From Clostridiales bacterium (GTDB taxonomy: Bacteria; Bacillota; Clostridia; Lachnospirales; Lachnospiraceae), in NCBI GenBank assembly GCA_019423835.1, contig JAHZAR010000051.1:1-10048 (forward strand): a stretch of 10,048 nucleotides of DNA, in the 5' to 3' direction. This document shows, in pieces, positions 5,254-10,048 of the stretch. Within the stretch, counting starts at the first letter, position 1; each line of letters opens with the position of its first letter. The notes under the pieces were generated by a model. It had not been told where the DNA came from, ran no database searches, and was given only the letters and a program-made list of their open reading frames with translations. The position numbers and the translations under genes are program-made.

Positions 5254-7092
5254 ATGAATATTATTAAAGCAGCAGGCCTGGTGTTTGACTATATCAGGCG
5301 GGATGAGGAAGATAAAATTGAGGAGAGAAAGCGGGCCATCGATCATCTGGATGTGGAGATTGAGAAGGGCAGCTTTACAGCGATTCTGGGCCATAACGGT
5401 TCAGGAAAATCCACCTTTGCCAAGCACATAAACGGGCTTCTGCTTCCGACAGAGGGCGAGATCTGGGTGGCCGGCATGAACACGGCAGATGAGGAACGGA
5501 TCTGGGATGTGAGAAAGACGGCAGGCATGGTGTTTCAGAACCCGGACAACCAGATTATCGGAAATATTGTGGAGGAGGATGTGGGATTCGGTCCGGAAAA
5601 CCTCGGCGTCCCCACAGAGGAGATCTGGAAACGGGTGGATGAAAGCCTGAAGGCGGTGGGGATGACCCTTTACCGGAAAAAGTCGCCGAACCGCCTGTCG
5701 GGAGGACAGAAGCAGAGGGTAGCCATTGCCGGGGTGATGGCGATGAAGCCGGAGTGCATTGTCCTGGATGAGCCCACGGCTATGCTGGATCCCAATGGAC
5801 GGGCAGATGTGATCCGCACAGTCCGGGAACTGAACCGGGAGGAAGGAATTACAGTGGTGCTCATCACTCACTACATGGAGGAGGTGATCCATGCAGACCG
5901 CGTGATTGTGATGGATGACGGGCGAGTGGTGATGGATGGGACGCCAAGGGAGGTGTTCGGCCGGGTACAGGAGCTGAAGGAATACCGCCTGGATGTCCCT
6001 CAGGTGACAGAGCTGGCCTGGGAGCTTAAGAATGCCGGGTTAAATATGCCGGAGGGCATTCTGGATCGGAAGGAATTTACAGAAGCCTTTCTCTCTGTCT
6101 GCCCCGGAGAGCTTCTTAAGAAACCAGCAGCGGAGGAGAGAGAAGGGATACAGGCAGGTGCACAGGAAGAAAAGGCCCTGGAGAAGAATGGGGATCCGAA
6201 GCCGGGCAGGGAGGAACCCAGATCTTCTGAAACTGCCATCAAAGCCATTGACTTAAGCTTTAAGTACAGCTCCGGAACTGCCTTTGAGCAGCAGGCGCTC
6301 AGGGATGTCAGCTTTGAGATCAGGGACGGAGAATTTATCGGGCTGATCGGGCATACCGGGTCAGGGAAGTCTACGCTGATTCAGCACCTGAACGGGCTTA
6401 TCAGGCCCACCTCCGGGGATATTTTATTCCACGGGACAAGCATATACAGCGAGGGATACAGTATGAAGGAGCTGCGCAGCAGAGTCGGGCTGGTTTTCCA
6501 GTATCCGGAGCACCAGCTCTTTGAGGCGGATGTGTTCTCCGACGTCTGCTTTGGGCCCAAAAACCTGGGGCTCCCTGCTGAGGAGATAGAGAAAAGGGCC
6601 AGACATGCCCTGAAGCTGGTGGGACTGGACGAGAAGTTCTATAAGCGCTCCCCCTTTGAGCTTTCCGGAGGGCAGAAGAGGCGGGTGGCCATTGCAGGAG
6701 TGCTGGCCATGCGGCCGGAGGTAATGATCCTGGACGAGCCCACAGCAGGGCTGGATCCCAGGGGAAGAGATGAGATTCTCGAACAGATTGAGCGGCTGAA
6801 CCGCCAGCACGGCCTCACCATTGTTCTGGTTTCCCACAGTATGGAGGATGTGGCCAGGTATGTGGACCGGCTGATGGTGATGGATCACGGCCGGAAGGTG
6901 TTTGACGGGGCGCCCAAGGAGGTGTTCAGGCACTGGAAGGAGCTGGAATCCATGGGGCTTGCGGCGCCTCAGGTGACCTACCTTGTGCAGGAGCTCCGGG
7001 CTTATGGCATCGAGATTCCAGATACAATTACGACAGTAGAGGAGGCCAGGGATGCGCTGCTTTCATTCCTCGGCAGGCAGGAGAGAGTATGA
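5254..7092 (+). CDS. Fused energy-coupling factor ATPase (EcfA1-EcfA2)
   Basis: This 612-residue cytoplasmic protein hydrolyses ATP to power ECF-type vitamin or metal uptake together with EcfT and an S-component. It contains two complete ABC ATPase domains. Domain 1 (about 1-285) has Walker A GHNGSGKST (46-54), Q-loop Gln95, signature LSGGQ (148-152), Walker B Asp172-Glu173 and switch His206. Domain 2 (about 326-612) has Walker A GHTGSGKST (366-374), Gln416, LSGGQ (470-474), Asp494-Glu495 and His528. All catalytic residues are intact in both. Each half ends with the family-type helical tail (PQVTELAWELKNAG; PQVTYLVQELRAYG). Between them lies a charged Glu/Lys/Gly linker (about 288-327) with no domain. 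These ATPases are usually two separate genes, ecfA1 and ecfA2, at this locus; here they are one continuous frame. YkoD-type double ATPases show that such fusions can work. ATG 5254 follows AAGGA by 6 nt, and the stop overlaps the next start (ATGA). Confidence 0.93.
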   Translation: MNIIKAAGLVFDYIRRDEEDKIEERKRAIDHLDVEIEKGSFTAILGHNGSGKSTFAKHINGLLLPTEGEIWVAGMNTADEERIWDVRKTAGMVFQNPDNQIIGNIVEEDVGFGPENLGVPTEEIWKRVDESLKAVGMTLYRKKSPNRLSGGQKQRVAIAGVMAMKPECIVLDEPTAMLDPNGRADVIRTVRELNREEGITVVLITHYMEEVIHADRVIVMDDGRVVMDGTPREVFGRVQELKEYRLDVPQVTELAWELKNAGLNMPEGILDRKEFTEAFLSVCPGELLKKPAAEEREGIQAGAQEEKALEKNGDPKPGREEPRSSETAIKAIDLSFKYSSGTAFEQQALRDVSFEIRDGEFIGLIGHTGSGKSTLIQHLNGLIRPTSGDILFHGTSIYSEGYSMKELRSRVGLVFQYPEHQLFEADVFSDVCFGPKNLGLPAEEIEKRARHALKLVGLDEKFYKRSPFELSGGQKRRVAIAGVLAMRPEVMILDEPTAGLDPRGRDEILEQIERLNRQHGLTIVLVSHSMEDVARYVDRLMVMDHGRKVFDGAPKEVFRHWKELESMGLAAPQVTYLVQELRAYGIEIPDTITTVEEARDALLSFLGRQERV

Positions 7093-7478
7093 TTAGAGAT
7101 ATAACGCTGGGACAGTATTATCCGGTGGATTCCTGTATCCACCGTCTGGATCCCAGAACAAAGCTGTTTGGAACTATGGTATTTATTATCTCGCTGTTTC
7201 TGGCTGACAGCCTGTGGGGCTATGCTGCGGCTACCCTTGCCCTGGCTGCCGTGATCCGCAGTTCCCGGGTTCCGTTTAAATTCATGGTTAAGGGGCTGAA
7301 GGCGGTAGTATTCCTTTTAATTATCAGCGTCAGCTTCAACCTGTTTCTCACACAGGGAACACCCATTCTGAAGGTAGGATTTCTGCAGATTACGAGGGAG
7401 GGAATCAGGCTTGCCGTTTTCATGGGACTGCGCCTGATCTATCTGGTGATTGGCTCGTCGGTGATGAAATTTCCATGA
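7089..7478 (+). CDS. ecfT: EcfT N-terminal fragment
   Basis: This 129-residue fragment starts at ATG 7089, overlapping the fused ATPase stop by 4 nt (translational coupling). It begins with the family-typical QYYPVDSCIHRLDPRTKLFG (10-29), in which the short motif before the first membrane segment is strongly conserved. It carries about four membrane helices (roughly 24-39, 42-57, 69-87 and 105-124) and the conserved FNLFLTQGTP stretch between helices 3 and 4. It stops just where the cytoplasmic coupling region should begin, so alone it lacks both ATPase-contacting Ala-Arg-x motifs. Confidence 0.75.
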   Translation: MIRDITLGQYYPVDSCIHRLDPRTKLFGTMVFIISLFLADSLWGYAAATLALAAVIRSSRVPFKFMVKGLKAVVFLLIISVSFNLFLTQGTPILKVGFLQITREGIRLAVFMGLRLIYLVIGSSVMKFP

Positions 7479-7804
7479 TGATGTCCATTGCGCTGCGCTT
7501 TATCCCGATTCTGGTGGAGGAGACAGACAAGATTATGAAGGCCCAGATGGCCAGAGGAGCCGATTTCGAGAGCGGAAATCTGATTCAGAGGGCGAAGAGC
7601 ATGATCCCGATTCTGGTTCCTCTGTTTATCTCCGCCTTCCGCCGGGCCACGGATCTGGCCATGGCCATGGAGGCCAGGTGCTACCGGGGAGGAGACGGGA
7701 GAACGAAGATGAAGCCTCTGCGCTACGAAAGCAGGGACAGAATCGCCTATGTGCTGTTCTTTGCTTATCTGGCAGTTATGGCAGCTCTTAAAATACTTTT
7801 ATAA
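7475..7804 (+). CDS. ecfT: EcfT C-terminal fragment
   Basis: This 109-residue frame begins at ATG 7475, overlapping the preceding stop as ATGA but with no ribosome binding site. It contains the EcfT coupling-helix region: MARGADFESGN (first Ala-Arg-Gly motif, 26-28), the amphipathic segment QRAKSMIPILVPLFISAFRR, then MEARCYRGG with the second Ala-Arg-x motif (67-69). A final membrane helix lies at about 90-107. These motifs seat in the two ATPase grooves. The fragment could in principle be made by termination-reinitiation, but the conserved residues lost before it make a functional split protein doubtful. Confidence 0.7.
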   Translation: MMMSIALRFIPILVEETDKIMKAQMARGADFESGNLIQRAKSMIPILVPLFISAFRRATDLAMAMEARCYRGGDGRTKMKPLRYESRDRIAYVLFFAYLAVMAALKILL

Positions 7805-7812
7805 CCGGCAGA

Positions 7813-7853
7813 TTAGCGGTTTGTCTCTCCGGCCAGGGAGGATAAACCGCTAA
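7813..7853 (+). other. Hairpin between ecfT and truA
   Basis: TTAGCGGTTT (7813-7822) pairs perfectly with AAACCGCTAA (7844-7853). A nested 5-bp stem (7826-7830 with 7837-7841, one G-U) sits in the loop. No T-run follows on either strand, so it is probably not a full terminator. It may partially attenuate or stabilise the transcript between the transporter and truA parts of the operon. Confidence 0.4.
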
Positions 7854-7907
7854 AATGTGTCTATTGATGGAGATAACAGGAATGCGGAACAGGAAAGGAA
7901 GGTTCAG

Positions 7908-9014
7908 ATGAAACGGATCAGACTGACGGTTGCCTATGACGGTACCAATTACTGCGGCTGGCAGCTGCAGCCAAACGGAATCACCATAGAGGAGGTTTTA
8001 AATAAGGCGCTCTCAGAGCTTCTGAAGGAGAAGATTCAGGTGGTGGGAGCCAGCCGCACAGATTCCGGCGTGCACGCTATGGGGAATATTGCGGTGTTCG
8101 ACACAGAGAGCCGGATCCCGCCGGAAAAAATCTGCTTTGCCCTGAACCAGAGGCTGCCGGAGGATGTGAGAGTTCAGAAATCAGAGGAGGTTCCCCTGAC
8201 TTTTCACCCCAGGAAAGCCAACTGTGTGAAAACGTATGAGTATCGGATCCTGAACCGGAAAATTGATATGCCGTTAAACCGGCTGTACTGCCATTTCTGC
8301 TATTTTGACCTGGATGTGGAGAAAATGAGGAGGGCGGCTGCCTGTCTGGTGGGAGAGCACGATTTTAAGAGCTTCTGCACGGTGAGAACGCAGGCGGAGG
8401 AGACTGTGCGGACGATCTACAGCCTTACAGTGGACAGGGGGGCGGATGATGTGATTGTGATCCGCATCAGCGGAAGCGGTTTCCTCTACAACATGGTGCG
8501 GATTATCGCGGGAACCCTTGTAAAGATTGGCATGGGCGTCTGGCCGCCGGAACAGATGGAGGAGATTCTGGAGGCCAGGGACAGGGCGGCGGCAGGGCCG
8601 ACGATCCCCGCTAAGGGGCTGACGCTGGTAAGCATGGAGTATGAGAAGGAGCCCGCGGACTTTGTGAGGGGAGAAAACAGACATTGGAGCTACTGTCTGG
8701 ATCAGAGGCACCTTGCTGAGGGGTACTCTGTCTTAACTATTGAGCGGTGTGAGAACGGGGAGCTTGAGGGCGTTCTGCGGCGCATGATTCACCAGGCGGT
8801 GAGAAACGGCGCGAAGCGTGTGTATGTGGCAGACACCGGGCTTACAGACGCCGGCTCCGCCGGCACAGAGGCAGCGAAGGCAGGGGAGAGAACCTGTATG
8901 GCATGGGGGAGGCTTCATCCGGGGGACAAGTTTGGCTACTACCGTCTGGCAGAGCCGGATGGGGAGAGGGAAGCTTCCGGGAGCGGCTTTCTGACGGCGC
9001 TGTACGAGGGGTAG
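7908..9014 (+). CDS. truA: tRNA pseudouridine(38-40) synthase with C-terminal extension
   Basis: TruA converts uridines 38-40 of the tRNA anticodon stem to pseudouridine in the cytoplasm. The core (residues 1 to about 248) starts MKRIRLTVAYDGTNYCGWQ and contains the catalytic loop GASRTDSGVHAMGN with the nucleophile Asp52. Further family blocks are NCVKTYEYRILN, GEHDFKSFC, SGSGFLYNMVRIIAGTLV and PAKGLTLVSMEY. The start at 7908 is preferred over an in-frame GTG at 7857 because AAGGAAGG lies 5 nt upstream and the family begins here. The protein is 368 residues, about 120 longer than usual. The extra C-terminal part (about 250-368) includes HWSYCLDQRHLAEGYSVL, an AVRNGAKRVYVADTG segment and CMAWGRLHPGDKFGYYRL, followed by a Gly/Ser tail. 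I do not recognise it; a faint acetyltransferase-like flavour (GAKRVYV, YYRL) is speculation. TruA next to ecf genes is standard Firmicute synteny. Confidence 0.95.
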   Translation: MKRIRLTVAYDGTNYCGWQLQPNGITIEEVLNKALSELLKEKIQVVGASRTDSGVHAMGNIAVFDTESRIPPEKICFALNQRLPEDVRVQKSEEVPLTFHPRKANCVKTYEYRILNRKIDMPLNRLYCHFCYFDLDVEKMRRAAACLVGEHDFKSFCTVRTQAEETVRTIYSLTVDRGADDVIVIRISGSGFLYNMVRIIAGTLVKIGMGVWPPEQMEEILEARDRAAAGPTIPAKGLTLVSMEYEKEPADFVRGENRHWSYCLDQRHLAEGYSVLTIERCENGELEGVLRRMIHQAVRNGAKRVYVADTGLTDAGSAGTEAAKAGERTCMAWGRLHPGDKFGYYRLAEPDGEREASGSGFLTALYEG

Positions 9015-9084
9015 CTTCGGCCAGCCGGAAGGCAGCGTTTACAGATGTCTTCCGGTATAAGCTGGAAAGGGAGGATGCCGGGGA

Positions 9085-10048
9085 ATGAGCCGGACACTGG
9101 TATATCTGATCTATTTTACACTCTATTCTTTTCTTCTTCTCTTCATTGGAAAATCTTCGCTGAGGGACAGCGATTCCATCTCGAAGTTTTTTATCGGAGA
9201 GAGAAAGAACGGGACAAGAGCGCTCTTTTTTACCTTTGTGGGAACCTGGATCTCAGCTGCCACAATTCTGGGCTACACGGGAAATGTGTACCAGAGCGGA
9301 ACGCGGGTGCTGGCAGTGTCCGTGATTCCCTGGTTTATCGGAGCCCTGCTCCTGTACGCCATTGTGGGGAGACTGAGGGAGTATGAAATCTATACGATAC
9401 CGGAGCTGTTCAGAAGGCGGTTTGACTCCCGCCTTCTGCAGGTGATGTCCGGTCTTCTGATGGCAGGAGGCTACATTCTGTACCTGGTGATCCAGATCAA
9501 GGGATTCGGGATTGCGGCTGCCAGCCTTCTGAATATAGACTATAAGGTAGCCGTGTTTCTCGTCTACCTGTTCATTCTGTACTCCACCTTCGGAGGCTTC
9601 AACTCTGTTACCAAATCAGATGCCTGCAACCTGATAATGCTCACAATCAGCGTTGCCATCGTGTATGTTACAGTGCTGAGCCGTGTGGAGGGGGCATGGT
9701 TTCTGACTGACAGTCTGGTGAAAGAGCGGACAGCAGCCAGAGGGTTTGCGGCGGAAGGGGGAGGCGTTTTTGAGGGCTACTCTGCTTTCATGTATGTGAC
9801 CACCTTTTTTGGATGGGGAATGGGGCTGGCGGCAAATCCCCAGTACCTGATCCGCATCGTGGCGGCCAAGGATCACAGGAGTGCCAGACGGATGATTGTA
9901 TGGGCTCTTCTTTTTCTGGCTGCCGTCTACTTTGCGCTGACCGAGATCGGGCTTGGGCTTCGCATTCTGTATCCGGAGCTGATGGAGCGGTGCGCCACTG
10001 ATGACATTTTCGTCTACGCAGTTAACCATATGATGTTTTCCAGGTTCA
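9085..10048 (+). CDS. Sodium:solute symporter (SSS family), N-terminal part, runs off window
   Basis: The frame from ATG 9085 stays open for 321 codons to the last base, so the gene is cut by the window edge. The product is a polytopic inner-membrane protein of the SSS/SLC5 family, which couples substrate uptake to sodium. It begins with a membrane helix (about 5-22). Then follow TWISAATILGYTGNVY, the unwound first core helix expected to help bind sodium, and PWFIGALLLYAIVGRLR. YSTFGGFNSVTKSDACNLIM matches the SSS signature of GG, V, T/S-D and a following hydrophobic helix. Later GWGMGLAANPQYLIRI and further helices fit the same fold. The substrate cannot be assigned; members carry proline, pantothenate, sugars or other solutes, and some are fused to sensor kinases. 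GGGAGG lies 10 nt before the ATG. It starts 70 nt after truA with no clear promoter or terminator between, so read-through is plausible. Confidence 0.88.
   Translation, partial: MSRTLVYLIYFTLYSFLLLFIGKSSLRDSDSISKFFIGERKNGTRALFFTFVGTWISAATILGYTGNVYQSGTRVLAVSVIPWFIGALLLYAIVGRLREYEIYTIPELFRRRFDSRLLQVMSGLLMAGGYILYLVIQIKGFGIAAASLLNIDYKVAVFLVYLFILYSTFGGFNSVTKSDACNLIMLTISVAIVYVTVLSRVEGAWFLTDSLVKERTAARGFAAEGGGVFEGYSAFMYVTTFFGWGMGLAANPQYLIRIVAAKDHRSARRMIVWALLFLAAVYFALTEIGLGLRILYPELMERCATDDIFVYAVNHMMFSRF

Larger units (their letters stand above)
7089..7804 (+). pseudogene. ecfT: EcfT transmembrane subunit, disrupted by an internal frameshifting deletion
   Basis: Together the two overlapping frames cover almost all of one EcfT, the membrane scaffold that joins the ECF ATPases to S-components. 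The first frame (7089-7478) ends after GSSVM with the aberrant tail KFP and TGA; the second resumes at about 7463 with EIS then MMMSIALRF. Intact homologues carry about 28 more residues at this point, including a conserved TTxP...LTDGLE segment. Restoring the frame needs 3n+1 bases. A deletion of about 85 bases between two ATGA microhomologies fits both the frame and the missing length, and would restore a protein of about 266 residues, the usual EcfT size. The exact size rests on remembered family alignment. An assembly error or a real strain-specific lesion are both possible. Confidence 0.8.

Noticed and set aside
4590..5394. Long antisense frames over the end of the second surface gene and the ecf promoter
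   Set aside because: They are low in recognisable content, rich in Ser/Pro/His/Cys typical of shadow frames, and run through the terminator hairpin and promoter.
7440..7490. Programmed ribosomal frameshift joining the two EcfT frames
   Set aside because: No slippery heptamer is seen, and about 28 conserved residues are absent from both frames, so a shift alone cannot restore the protein.
7857..7907. Extended TruA N-terminus from GTG at 7857
   Set aside because: No ribosome binding site, the region overlaps the edge of the intergenic hairpin, and TruA homologues start at the MKRIRLTVAYDG position.
9039..9060. TTTACA...TATAAG as a promoter for the symporter gene
   Set aside because: Spacing is only about 12 nt, too short for sigma-A.
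1..10048. CRISPR array, tRNA/rRNA gene, insertion sequence or prophage
   Set aside because: No regular direct-repeat/spacer pattern, cloverleaf, transposase or phage protein was seen on either strand.

Overview
The window looks like chromosomal core DNA of a Gram-positive, low-to-moderate GC Firmicute, most likely a member of the Lachnospiraceae (Clostridium cluster XIVa). This is inferred from gene order, an L17 protein with a long lysine-rich insertion, strong AGGAGG-type ribosome binding sites and near-consensus sigma-A promoters. No species can be named from the sequence alone. All supported genes lie on the plus strand.

Layout. (1) Positions 1-2095 hold the end of the ribosomal alpha operon: the 3' end of rpsD (S4), rpoA (RNA polymerase alpha) and rplQ (L17), closed by a strong intrinsic terminator. 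The 237-nt rpoA-rplQ gap is unusually long and rich in hairpins. (2) Positions 2096-2426 carry no gene I can support. (3) Positions 2427-5115 form a self-contained transcription unit: a sigma-A promoter, a structured leader of about 120 nt, two tandem paralogous secreted proteins with choline/cell-wall-binding-type repeats, and a very long perfect hairpin at the end. (4) From 5143 a second sigma-A promoter drives the energy-coupling-factor (ECF) vitamin transporter module. Here the two ATPases are fused into one 612-residue protein (EcfA1-EcfA2). EcfT is split into two overlapping reading frames by an apparent internal deletion. truA (tRNA pseudouridine synthase) follows, with a C-terminal extension of about 120 residues. 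(5) From 9085 to the window edge is the N-terminal part of a sodium:solute symporter that is still open at the last base.

How it fits together. In many Firmicutes the order rpsD-rpoA-rplQ-ecfA1-ecfA2-ecfT-truA is conserved. Here it is interrupted by the cell-wall-binding pair, which has its own promoter and terminator. The ECF ATPases and EcfT normally form the shared energising module for several vitamin or metal S-components encoded elsewhere. If the ecfT lesion is real rather than an assembly error, that module would be impaired or supplied by another locus.

The observations most worth a second look are the ecfT deletion, the ATPase fusion, the TruA extension, the structured rpoA-rplQ spacer, and the inserted pair of surface proteins with an unrecognised N-terminal domain. 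I saw no CRISPR array, tRNA, rRNA, transposase or phage gene. I did not find convincing evidence of a wholly new defence or mobile system here.
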